From JAWOLE01 sp035263845 (GTDB lineage: Bacteria; Acidobacteriota; Thermoanaerobaculia; UBA5066; Gp7-AA6), in assembly GCA_035263845.1 (NCBI GenBank), contig DATFQY010000214.1, forward strand, positions 1 to 20,353: a DNA stretch of 20,353 bases, given 5' to 3'. The position numbers and the translations under genes were made by a program. Each line of letters starts with the position of its first letter. Position 1 is the first letter of the stretch. Positions 6,465 to 13,593 of the stretch are shown here, piece by piece. The notes beneath the pieces are model-generated. The model worked only from the letters and a program-made list of their open reading frames with translations, did no database searches and was not told where the DNA came from.

Positions 6465-7844
6465 GTGTCCACCCTCACCCTCGTCTTCCTCCTCCTCTAC
6501 CTGCTCGGGGTCCTGGCGATCGGGTTCGCGTGGCGCGGGCGCGCGGGTAGGAGCGAGGAGTCCTACTTCGTCGCCGACCGGAGTCTCAACACGTTCTGGG
6601 GATTCCTGGGGCTGGCGTCCCTGACGACCGGAGGCTCGACGACGATCGTCCTCGCGGCGCTCGTCGCGACTCACGGGATCTCCGGACTCTGGCTGGACCT
6701 CGCCGGCGCGCTCGGCCTTCTCGCGCTCGGACTCTTCCTGGCCCGCCGGATCCGGCGGGAGGCGGCCGTGACGCTGCCGGAGATCGTCGGCCGCTACTAC
6801 GGCGGCGGCGCGAGGCTGGCGGCGGCGATCCTGGTGCTCGTCTCGGAGATCGTCTGGTTCGCGCTGCTCATCGAGGCGACGCAGGCCGTCCTGACGGCGG
6901 CCTTCGGACTCTCCCCCGTTGCCGCGATCGTGGGCTCGACCGCGGTGTTCGTCCTCTATACGTCGCTCGGCGGGCAGTTCGCGGTGGCGCGGACCGACCT
7001 GATCCAGTACGGCCTGATGGTCCTCGGCATCCCCGGGATCGCCCTGGCGTTCGCGCTGGCCCGCGGCAGCCTCTCCGGCCTGCCTTCGGCGGCCTGGAGC
7101 TTCCCGACCTCGCCGACCTTCGGCCTCGCGGACATCGCCGGGATGCTCGTCCTCGTCGGCCTCCCGCACTTAGTCGGCAGCGACGTCTACTCCAAGATCC
7201 TCTCCTGCCGCGACGAGGCGACGGCGCGCAGGTCGGCGCTCCTCGCTTCGCTCTCGAAGGTTGCCTTCGGGGGAGCCGTCGCGGTCATCGCCCTGTCCGC
7301 GCGCAACGCGCTGCCGCCCGCGCCTTCGTCAGCCGAGACCCTTCCCCGGGCGATCCTCACGTTCGTTCCGCCGCCCCTCTCCTCCCTCGTCCTCGTCGCC
7401 CTCGTGGCGACGATGCAGACGTCGGCCGACATCGTCTTGCTCTCCGCAACGGCGGTCACCGCGCGCGACATCGTTCCGGCGATCCTCCGCCGCTCGGTTC
7501 CGATTCCGCTGGCGCGCCTGCTTCCCTTTGCCTACGGCGCGCTGGGCCTCGCCGTGGCCCTCGCCCTGAACCGGGACATCCTGGAGACCCTGAAGCTCGG
7601 CTACTCGATCTTCGCGGCCGGCCTGATCCTCCCGGTCCTGGCGGCGCTGGCCGGACGAAGGCTCACACCGAGACCCGGCGGCGCCATCACGGCGATGGTC
7701 GCCGGCGGCGTGGCGGCGGTCCTGGGGCGGTTCCGGCCGGAGGTCTTCGGCGGCCGCGACCCGGTCATCGTGGGGACCGGCATCAACCTCCTGGTCCTGG
7801 CCATGTCCCTTTTGCCGAGGCGCGCTGGCACACGGCTTGGATAA
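6465..7844 (+). CDS. Sodium:solute symporter (SSS family)
   Basis: This 459-residue integral membrane protein has about 12-13 hydrophobic segments, typical of the solute:sodium symporter family. Landmarks are SEESYFVADRSLNTFWGFLG (near residue 30), LTTGGSTTIVLAA, the REAAVTLPEIVGRYYG loop, YTSLGGQFAVARTDLIQYGL (the conserved 'GG..AV..TD..Q' SSS signature) and YSKILSCRDEATARRSALLA. Substrates of the family include amino acids, sugars, carboxylates and vitamins; this one cannot be assigned. The GTG start at 6465 follows the repeat directly and lacks a normal SD. The upstream hydrolase suggests uptake of an amide, amino acid or peptide-derived nutrient, but that is context only. The length is slightly short for the family with no sign of truncation. 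Confidence 0.88.
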   Translation: MSTLTLVFLLLYLLGVLAIGFAWRGRAGRSEESYFVADRSLNTFWGFLGLASLTTGGSTTIVLAALVATHGISGLWLDLAGALGLLALGLFLARRIRREAAVTLPEIVGRYYGGGARLAAAILVLVSEIVWFALLIEATQAVLTAAFGLSPVAAIVGSTAVFVLYTSLGGQFAVARTDLIQYGLMVLGIPGIALAFALARGSLSGLPSAAWSFPTSPTFGLADIAGMLVLVGLPHLVGSDVYSKILSCRDEATARRSALLASLSKVAFGGAVAVIALSARNALPPAPSSAETLPRAILTFVPPPLSSLVLVALVATMQTSADIVLLSATAVTARDIVPAILRRSVPIPLARLLPFAYGALGLAVALALNRDILETLKLGYSIFAAGLILPVLAALAGRRLTPRPGGAITAMVAGGVAAVLGRFRPEVFGGRDPVIVGTGINLLVLAMSLLPRRAGTRLG

Positions 7845-7853
7845 ACATGGGGT

Positions 7854-9554
7854 GTGCACGGGTCTGCGTGTGCACCGCTCGTGGCGGCCGCCCTCTTCCT
7901 GACGACTTTCGGCTCCTCGTGTGCCCCGGCGCGTCCCGAGTCCGTGCAGAAAATCCCGCAGTCGGCAGTCGTCGAGCAGCAGGGCGGCGTGCGGAGGCTC
8001 GGGAAGAGCTACCTGGCGCGCCGGGAAGGGATCCTCGAAGCGCGCTTCGTAGGGAGCGCCTACGACCGCGGATACGCGCGGGGCGCCCTGGCGTATGAGG
8101 AGATCATCCGCGGCGAGAGGACGATCCAGAAGCTCATCCGGCGCTTCTTTCCCTCCGCGATCGGCCGCTTCTTCCTGAGGAGGACCGTCGCGGCCAACCT
8201 CCGCGAGTCGCTGCCCGAAATCCCCCTGGACCGCCGCGAGGAGATCGTCGGCCTCTCCGACGCGATCGAGCCAGACCCCTTCCCCAACGAGTGGAACCCC
8301 TTCGCCCGGCACCTCGCGCTCCACGCGCTGCACGACCTCTCGCAGCGGTATGCCGACGACACGCCGCTCGGAGCCGCCTGCACCGGGTTCGCCGCGTCGG
8401 GAGCGGCGACCGCCGACGGGCACACCCTGCTGGCCCGCAACTTCGACTTCGAGGCGGACACGCTCTTCGACCGCGAGAAGATCGTGGCCTACGTCGTCCC
8501 CGACGGCGGCATTCCCTACCTGACGGTGACCTTCGCGGGGCTGACGGGGGTCACGACGGGATTCAACCGCGAGGGGATCGGCATCGCCGTCCACGCCTGG
8601 AGCGGCGGCCCGACGGCCTCGGCGGGCGAGCCGGCGACGCTCGTCGCCGCCGACGTGCTCGAGCACGCTTCGACGCTCGATGACGCGATCCACCTTCTCG
8701 GCACGGCGCCGGTCTTCGTCTCGGACATCTACCTGGTCGCCGACGGGAACACCGGCGAGCTCGCGGCGGTCGAGAAGACTCCGCAAGGTTTCGCCGTGCG
8801 GCGCGCCCGCGAGCTTCTCGCCGTCGCGAACCACCCCGAGACGCCGAGGTTTGCGGGAGCACGGACGCTCAACGCGACCAGCACCTCGCCCTATCGCCGC
8901 GCGCGCCTGGAAGAGGTCCTTTCCGCCGCGGGGCGGCTGGACGTCCCAAAGGCCGTAGGGGTCCTGCGGGACCGGCGAGGGCTCGGCGGCCGGGACATCG
9001 GGCCGGGCAACCGCAACGCGATCAACGCGCTCATCGCCTCGCACTCGGTGGTGCTGGACCTGACCGCGCGAAAGGCGTGGGTCGCGGACGCTCCCCACGG
9101 CCTGGGGCGGTACGTCGCGTATTCGCTCGACCTCGGCGTCGAGGCGGAGCCGGCGGACTCGCGCCTGGCGAGCCTGGAGGCCCTCGCGATTCCTCCCGAC
9201 CCGTGGCTTCTCTCGGGAGGCTTCGCGGACTTCCAGTCGGCACGCAAGCTCTTCTTCCAGGGGCGCGCGGCCTTCAAGAGCGGGCGGCCGGCGGCGGCCG
9301 AGGCGGACGCCGACGCGGCGCTGCGGCTGGCGCCGGGCCTGGTGGAAGCGCTCGCCCTGCGGGCACAGGCCCGGGCCGCGCTGGGCCTCTCCGCCGGCGC
9401 GCGAGAGGATTGCGACGCGGCCTTCGAGCGGGACCCGGCGCCGCCGACCTTCCGGCGCTCGCTCGAGACCCTCTGCGCCGCGGTTTCGTCCGGCAAGAGA
9501 CCGCCGGCGAACCTCGCTTACCCGGTCTCTCCCTCCGATCCGCCGCTTCGCTAG
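7854..9554 (+). CDS. C45-type Ntn hydrolase (acyl-CoA:6-APA acyltransferase-like), exported, with C-terminal TPR
   Basis: This 566-residue protein resembles the C45/choloylglycine-hydrolase-like N-terminal-nucleophile group. The core is PLGAACTGFAASGAATADGH followed by LLARNFDFE; Cys176 is the expected catalytic nucleophile, freed by self-cleavage in relatives. TVTFAGLTGVTTGFNREGIGIAV and AVANHPETPRF also match the family. The N-terminus has a hydrophobic export signal ending TTFGSSCAP. Cys23 could be lipidated, but the lipobox is non-standard (Gly instead of Leu at -3). Residues 456-545 form TPR-like helices (AAFKSGRPAAAEADADAALR). Family members hydrolyse or transfer amide-linked acyl groups; the substrate here is unknown. 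The GTG start lies 10 nt after the symporter stop with no strong SD, probably in the same operon. Confidence 0.78.
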   Translation: MHGSACAPLVAAALFLTTFGSSCAPARPESVQKIPQSAVVEQQGGVRRLGKSYLARREGILEARFVGSAYDRGYARGALAYEEIIRGERTIQKLIRRFFPSAIGRFFLRRTVAANLRESLPEIPLDRREEIVGLSDAIEPDPFPNEWNPFARHLALHALHDLSQRYADDTPLGAACTGFAASGAATADGHTLLARNFDFEADTLFDREKIVAYVVPDGGIPYLTVTFAGLTGVTTGFNREGIGIAVHAWSGGPTASAGEPATLVAADVLEHASTLDDAIHLLGTAPVFVSDIYLVADGNTGELAAVEKTPQGFAVRRARELLAVANHPETPRFAGARTLNATSTSPYRRARLEEVLSAAGRLDVPKAVGVLRDRRGLGGRDIGPGNRNAINALIASHSVVLDLTARKAWVADAPHGLGRYVAYSLDLGVEAEPADSRLASLEALAIPPDPWLLSGGFADFQSARKLFFQGRAAFKSGRPAAAEADADAALRLAPGLVEALALRAQARAALGLSAGAREDCDAAFERDPAPPTFRRSLETLCAAVSSGKRPPANLAYPVSPSDPPLR

Positions 9555-9579
9555 GCGCTGCTGTATCGTTCGTTCCGGA

Positions 9580-10449
9580 ATGCGTTGGCCGGGCATCGTG
9601 GCGGGCGTTCTCCTCCTGATCCCGGCTTCGGCTCCGGGCCAGCCCGAGGAGCCGTTCCGCCCGAAGGGGGCGTACAACAACGCCGTCCACCGGTTCCACC
9701 CGGACCTCGACGCCCGATTGAACGCGGTCCGCTACGGGCGCTGGCGCGCCCTGGAGATCGCGTGGAAGTCTGGGATCAACCAGGAGCTCGACCGCGAGTT
9801 CTCCGAGTACTTGAAGAAGCTCCTCGCGGATCCGCCGCGATTTTCGCCGGAAGCGGACCGGGTCGCGGCCGGGCCGGCCCGCGAGGCCGCGCCGATCTTC
9901 CGCGCCCTGCGATGGGGCCAGGCTCTCGAGCAGCAGTTCCTCGACATCCTGGCCTCCGCCGACGCCACGCCCGCCGTTACCGGCGCCCGGATCGAACGGG
10001 CGCTCGATCTCTACCAGCGCGAGCGCTACGCGCTCTCCGAGCCGCCTTCGGAGGCACCCGCCTCCGAAATCCTGGCCCTCGCTCCGATGTCGAGCCGCAT
10101 CCTCGCGTCCGGCACGAAGCTCTTCGTCCTGGCGGCGGAGGACCTCGTCTCCTCCGACTTCGCGGAGCAGCGCTGGAAGGTCCGCAAGACCGTCGCGGAC
10201 TTCGACCCCTCGCAGGGACCGGCGGGCCCGGACCAGGCCTTCTACTCCTCGGCGGGACCGGCCGTCGGCGCGGCCTATCCCCTGATGTCGGCGAGGCTCG
10301 ACCGGATCATCCGGTTCCGCGTCGAGGTCTTCGACGCCCTGGTTCCCGGAGGCAGGACCCCGGACGCCGCCCGCGCGCGCGACGAGCGCCTCCGGGCCGT
10401 CGCCCGCCGGTACGGCCTCCCCGTCAAGGGAATCGGAGAGTCGAATTGA
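9580..10449 (+). CDS. Uncharacterised secreted protein
   Basis: I do not recognise this 289-residue protein. It begins with a signal peptide, MRWPGIVAGVLLLIPASAPG, probably cut near Ala-Pro-Gly/Gln. The mature part is mainly predicted helical and rich in Arg, Ala and Glu. Features include RFHPDLDARLNAVRYGRWRA near the start, FSEYLKKLLADPPRFSPE, and a C-terminal LDRIIRFRVEVFDALVPGG. No metal-binding or catalytic motif is evident and there are no cysteines in the mature region, which suits the periplasm. A TATCGT hexamer lies 10 nt before the ATG, so it may have its own promoter. It overlaps the following beta-barrel gene by four bases (TTGA), suggesting coupled translation and possibly a joint envelope role. 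Confidence 0.72.
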   Translation: MRWPGIVAGVLLLIPASAPGQPEEPFRPKGAYNNAVHRFHPDLDARLNAVRYGRWRALEIAWKSGINQELDREFSEYLKKLLADPPRFSPEADRVAAGPAREAAPIFRALRWGQALEQQFLDILASADATPAVTGARIERALDLYQRERYALSEPPSEAPASEILALAPMSSRILASGTKLFVLAAEDLVSSDFAEQRWKVRKTVADFDPSQGPAGPDQAFYSSAGPAVGAAYPLMSARLDRIIRFRVEVFDALVPGGRTPDAARARDERLRAVARRYGLPVKGIGESN

Positions 10450-11282
10450 GGGGAGGTGCGGAGGAGCGGAGGAGCGGAGGAGATAAGCCCCTCCCCTCTG
10501 CCCCTCTGCTCCTTCGCTCCCCTGCTCTGCTTCTCGCCTTGTTTTTTTCCCTCGCCGCGCCGCTCGCCGCGCAGCAACTCTCCGATCTCGAGCCCGAGAG
10601 GCCGGTCGCGATGGAGGATGCGCGCCCCGTGTCCTACCGGGCCTTCTCCGGGTCGGCCGACTGGACCTACAACGCGAGGAAGGAGTCACGGGACGACTAC
10701 GGCCCGGGGTTTTCGCTGCTCTACGGCGCGTTGCGCGGGCTCGAGGTGGGCGGGAGGGTGCGCTACGTTACGAGCCCCGGCAGCAACGCCAACCGCGGAG
10801 TCTCCTCGGGCGACATTCAGCTCCACGCGCTTTACGGCGTCACGACCGAGACGGCCGCGCTTCCGGCGGTGGCGGTCCGCATGGGCGTCGAGTTCCCGAC
10901 CGGGCTCGACTCGAAGGGCACGGACCTCCACGTCGGCCTCCTCGCGACGCACTCCTTCGACCCCGTGAGGCTCCATGTGAACGCGCTGTGGATGCACCTG
11001 GGGGACACGAGGTCCAACGAGCGGAAGGACCGGTGGGAAGGGATCGCCGGCCTGGACTGGACGGTCGGCCGGGCCGGGCGCACGGACACGCTCCTCGTCG
11101 CGGACGCGGACCTGCGTTCGAATCCGCTCGAGGGGGGCAAGGCGATCCTCTCGCTCGAGGGGGGAGTGCGCCAGCGCATCGGGGCCCAGACGATCCTCTT
11201 TTTCGGCGCGGGCACCTCGCTCTTCGGCGAGACCGACCGCGTCAAGGTGCGCCTGCGGACCGGGATCAGTTACATGTACTGA
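10446..11282 (+). CDS. Putative outer-membrane beta-barrel protein, TTG start, signal peptide built on a repeat
   Basis: The frame ending at 11282 encodes an export signal (LLALFFSLAAPLAA, cleavage before QQ) and then alternating hydrophobic/polar strands with many Gly and aromatic residues. Examples are SGSADWTYNARKES, GLEVGGRVRYVTSPG, IQLHALYGV, VRLHVNALWMHLG and QTILFFGAGTSLFG. It ends KVRLRTGISYMY, an aromatic terminus typical of outer-membrane proteins. No ATG or GTG precedes the signal in frame near the right place. The best start is TTG at 10446, with GGAGAG 5 nt upstream, overlapping the previous stop as TTGA and giving 278 residues. The signal's n-region and much of its h-region are encoded by the octamer repeat at 10450-10532. 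Function unknown; a porin- or transporter-like barrel is likely. Confidence 0.65.
   Translation: MRGGAEERRSGGDKPLPSAPLLLRSPALLLALFFSLAAPLAAQQLSDLEPERPVAMEDARPVSYRAFSGSADWTYNARKESRDDYGPGFSLLYGALRGLEVGGRVRYVTSPGSNANRGVSSGDIQLHALYGVTTETAALPAVAVRMGVEFPTGLDSKGTDLHVGLLATHSFDPVRLHVNALWMHLGDTRSNERKDRWEGIAGLDWTVGRAGRTDTLLVADADLRSNPLEGGKAILSLEGGVRQRIGAQTILFFGAGTSLFGETDRVKVRLRTGISYMY
10450..10532 (+). repeat. Inverted octamer repeat (GGAGGAGC units) inside the start of a gene
   Basis: The left arm reads GGAGGTGC, GGAGGAGC, GGAGGAGC, GGAGGAG (10452-10482). After a short AT-containing spacer, the right arm reads CCCCTCTG, CCCCTCTG, CTCCTTCG, CTCCCCTG, CTCTGCTT (10493-10532). The right arm is a degenerate reverse complement of the left with the same 8-bp period. 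It can form a long imperfect hairpin directly after the stop of the secreted-protein gene, within the first 29 codons of the barrel gene. Confidence 0.8.
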
Positions 11283-11285
11283 CGG

Positions 11286-12128
11286 ATGCGCGTCTTCGAC
11301 TGCCACGTCCATGTCCAGCCCTGGGAGCAGCTTCGGCCCGAGGCTCTGGCCGTCATGAGGGGAGTGCGCAAGGACCTGGATAAGGTCGCGCGGGCGCTCT
11401 CGGGGGCGGGCGAGCTTCTCGAGCTCATGGACGAGGAGGGGGTCGAGCGGCTCTGCCTGATCAACTACGTCGCCCCCGAGGTCATCGGCTTCGACGAGAG
11501 CGTCAACGACTGGGTCCTCCGGTTCGTGCGGGGGCACGAGGACCGTCTCCTGGCGGTGGGGTCGGTCAACCCGCGGCTGGCGAAGGATGCGGCGGGACAG
11601 ACCGCGCGCCTCTTCGAGTCGGGAATCCGGATGATCAAGCTCCACCCGCCCCACCAGCTCTTCGCCGCCGACGGCTACCGGGCCGGAGACCATGCGCTCG
11701 GCGCCATCTACGCGACGGCGGAGAAGGCCGGGCGTCCCATCATGATCCACACGGGCACGTCCATCTTTCCGGGCGCCCGCAACCGGTTCGCCGATCCGAT
11801 GGCGGCCGACGACGTCGCCGTGGACTTTCCGAAGTTGAAGCTCATCCTCGCCCACGCCGGGCGGCCGCTCTTCATGCCGACGGCGACTTTCCTGGCCCGG
11901 CGGCATCCCAACCTTTACCTCGACCTCTCCGGGATCCCGCCGCGCAGGCTCCTCGAATATCTTCCCCGCCTCGAGGACCTCGCCGACAAGTGCCTCTGGG
12001 GCACCGACTACCCGAGCCCCGGGGTCGCCTCGATGAAGAAGAACGTGGAGGACTTTCTCGCCCTTCCGGTCTCCCAGGCGGCCAAGGAACGGATCCTCTG
12101 GTCCAACGGCGTCGGGCTGATCGAATAG
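11286..12128 (+). CDS. Amidohydrolase-2 family metal-dependent hydrolase (COG2159-like)
   Basis: This 280-residue TIM-barrel enzyme belongs to the amidohydrolase_2 group, which contains hydrolases and non-oxidative decarboxylases of aromatic and other carboxylic acids. The metal-binding HxH is at FDCHVHV (His7, His9). Further landmarks are IRMIKLHPPHQLF, IMIHTGTS (His after strand 5), LILAHAGRP (His of strand 6), LYLDLSG and LWGTDYPSPG with the catalytic Asp. Length suits the family and the protein is cytoplasmic. The substrate cannot be read from sequence. It starts 3 nt after the barrel gene's stop without a clear SD, so it is probably read from the same transcript, and it is followed 10 nt later by a hydroxyacyl-CoA dehydrogenase. 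Confidence 0.88.
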   Translation: MRVFDCHVHVQPWEQLRPEALAVMRGVRKDLDKVARALSGAGELLELMDEEGVERLCLINYVAPEVIGFDESVNDWVLRFVRGHEDRLLAVGSVNPRLAKDAAGQTARLFESGIRMIKLHPPHQLFAADGYRAGDHALGAIYATAEKAGRPIMIHTGTSIFPGARNRFADPMAADDVAVDFPKLKLILAHAGRPLFMPTATFLARRHPNLYLDLSGIPPRRLLEYLPRLEDLADKCLWGTDYPSPGVASMKKNVEDFLALPVSQAAKERILWSNGVGLIE

Positions 12129-12138
12129 GCTGAGGCCG

Positions 12139-13008
12139 ATGTCGAATCGAACCGTGCTCGTCATCGGCGGCGGAACCATGGGGCGCGGCATCGCGGGCGT
12201 CTGCGCGCTTGCGGGATTCGAGACGGCGGTGTTCGAAGCGGACGCGCAGGCCCGGTCAAGGCTGCGTGAAGCCATCCAGGGAGGCTGGCGGAAGGCCGTG
12301 GAGCGGGGGAAGGTTTCGTCGCAGGCCGCCGAGGAGGCGGGCAGACGCCTCCGAGTTATCGAGGATCTCGAGGAAAGCCGTGGCGCCGCTCTGGCGATCG
12401 AGGCGATCCCGGAGATCCTCGAAGCCAAGAAGGAGACGTTCCTGGTCCTGGACCGGCTCCTGCCCGAGGCGGTTCTGGCTTCGAACACGTCCTCCCTTTC
12501 AATCGGCGAGCTGGCGGGGGCGACGAGGCGGCCCCAGCGGGTCATCGGGATCCATTTCTTCAACCCGGTCGCGGTCATGCCGTTGGTCGAGATCGTCCGC
12601 GGGCCGGCCACGTCCCGCGAAACCGTGGAGGCGGCGGCGGAGTTCGTCGCCGCGATCGGAAAGCAGGCGATCCACGTCACCGATTCGCCGGGATTCGCGA
12701 CCTCCCGCCTGGGGCTGGCGCTGGGCCTGGAGGCGATGCGGATGGTGGAGGAAGGCGTGGCCGGCGCCGCTGACATCGACCGGGCGATGGAGCTGGGTTA
12801 CGGCCACCGCATGGGGCCGCTGAAGACGACGGACCTCGTCGGCCTCGACGTCCGCCTTTCCATCGCCGAGGCCCTCTCCAGCGGTTTGAACGAGGAGCGC
12901 TTCCGCCCGCCGGACCTCCTGCGACGGATGGTGGCCGAGGGGCGCACCGGGAAAAAGTCCGGCGAGGGCTTCTACCGCTGGGACGGAGACAAGCCGGTCG
13001 AGAAGTAG
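12139..13008 (+). CDS. 3-hydroxyacyl-CoA dehydrogenase (3-hydroxybutyryl-CoA dehydrogenase type)
   Basis: This 289-residue single-unit dehydrogenase oxidises (S)-3-hydroxyacyl-CoA to 3-ketoacyl-CoA with NAD+. The Rossmann motif is VLVIGGGTMGRGIAG (Gly10, Gly12, Gly15), with Glu33 at the end of strand 2, which indicates NAD preference. The active-site region has LASNTSSLSI (Ser118), GIHFFNPV (His139) and MPLVEIVRG (Glu151), the expected Ser/His-Glu set. The usual Asn of PGFxxNR is Ser189 here (PGFATSRL). The C-terminal helical domain (DIDRAMELGYGHRMGPLKTT, LVGLD) is intact. GAGG 4-5 nt before the ATG serves as SD. It is the last gene of the long plus-strand run and may act in fatty-acid, butyrate or aromatic-acid degradation; hbd, paaH and fadB-like names are all possible. 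Confidence 0.92.
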   Translation: MSNRTVLVIGGGTMGRGIAGVCALAGFETAVFEADAQARSRLREAIQGGWRKAVERGKVSSQAAEEAGRRLRVIEDLEESRGAALAIEAIPEILEAKKETFLVLDRLLPEAVLASNTSSLSIGELAGATRRPQRVIGIHFFNPVAVMPLVEIVRGPATSRETVEAAAEFVAAIGKQAIHVTDSPGFATSRLGLALGLEAMRMVEEGVAGAADIDRAMELGYGHRMGPLKTTDLVGLDVRLSIAEALSSGLNEERFRPPDLLRRMVAEGRTGKKSGEGFYRWDGDKPVEK

Positions 13009-13022
13009 CCGTCCGCTCGCCG

Positions 13023-13589
13023 CTACAGGTTGCTGAGGTCGAGGAGCTTCGGGATCTCCGGGACGGCGCGGGGAGCAGGAGGCGCCGCGCGGCGGGCGGC
13101 GATCAGCCGGACGGTCGCCAGGAGAATGACGAAGGCGGCGACGAGGGCCGCCGAGAAGAACCCCGTCGAGAGCCGGTGGTAGCGGGCAAGCAGCACCCGG
13201 GACGGATCGGTGATCGGCAGGGTGTCCAGGAGCCCGGACTCGGCCCGGATCTTGTCCATCGGTGGGATCAGGAGGCTCTCGATGACGACCGCGGCGATCA
13301 TGCCGAGGATCGCCGAACGGGTCGCCAGGGTCCGCGAGAGCTTCGCCGCCTTCCACCAGCGAGCGAGCAGCCACGAGGTCAGGAAGAGGACCGCGAAGCT
13401 TCCCTCCGTGATCCGGCAGAGGGTCGTCAGGATGGGGCTCTGGAGGGTCGCGGCGAGGTCCCTCGTCGGCAGGATCCGGAAGGACGCCGGCGCCACCGAA
13501 AGGGCAAAGAAGACGGGCGGCCCGATCGCCAGCGAAAGGGCGAGGAGGTGGAGGAAGAGGACCGGCGTCTGGAATCGCTCGGTCTTCAT
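13023..13589 (-). CDS. Integral membrane protein, DUF4149-like
   Basis: This 188-residue protein has four likely membrane helices: about residues 10-30 (LFLHLLALSLAIGPPVFFAL), 62-78, 92-108 and 144-165. The opening helix followed by SVAPASFRILPTRDLAATLQ fits the DUF4149 pattern of a membrane segment followed by an 'AP..F..L..R..A' loop. The function of that family is not known to me. The C-terminal tail is Ala/Pro-rich and cytoplasmic. It starts 4 nt after the mqnD stop (TGAGCCG then ATG), so it is cotranscribed and probably coupled to mqnD, but no direct functional link is evident. It ends 15 nt from the convergent dehydrogenase gene. Confidence 0.72.
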   Translation of the reverse strand: MKTERFQTPVLFLHLLALSLAIGPPVFFALSVAPASFRILPTRDLAATLQSPILTTLCRITEGSFAVLFLTSWLLARWWKAAKLSRTLATRSAILGMIAAVVIESLLIPPMDKIRAESGLLDTLPITDPSRVLLARYHRLSTGFFSAALVAAFVILLATVRLIAARRAAPPAPRAVPEIPKLLDLSNL

Positions 13590-13593
13590 CGGC

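Noticed and set aside
7329..9680. A 783-codon minus-strand frame across the symporter and C45 genes
   Set aside because: Antisense shadow; Arg-rich with no motif, while the plus-strand genes show clear family signatures.
10686..12776. A 696-codon minus-strand frame across the barrel, amidohydrolase and dehydrogenase genes
   Set aside because: It spans three well-supported genes in antisense and its translation shows no recognisable domain.
13005..13026. GTAGC/GCTAC inverted repeat between the convergent dehydrogenase and DUF4149 genes as a terminator
   Set aside because: Only 5 bp with a 12-nt loop and no T tract on either strand; it mainly consists of the two stop codons.
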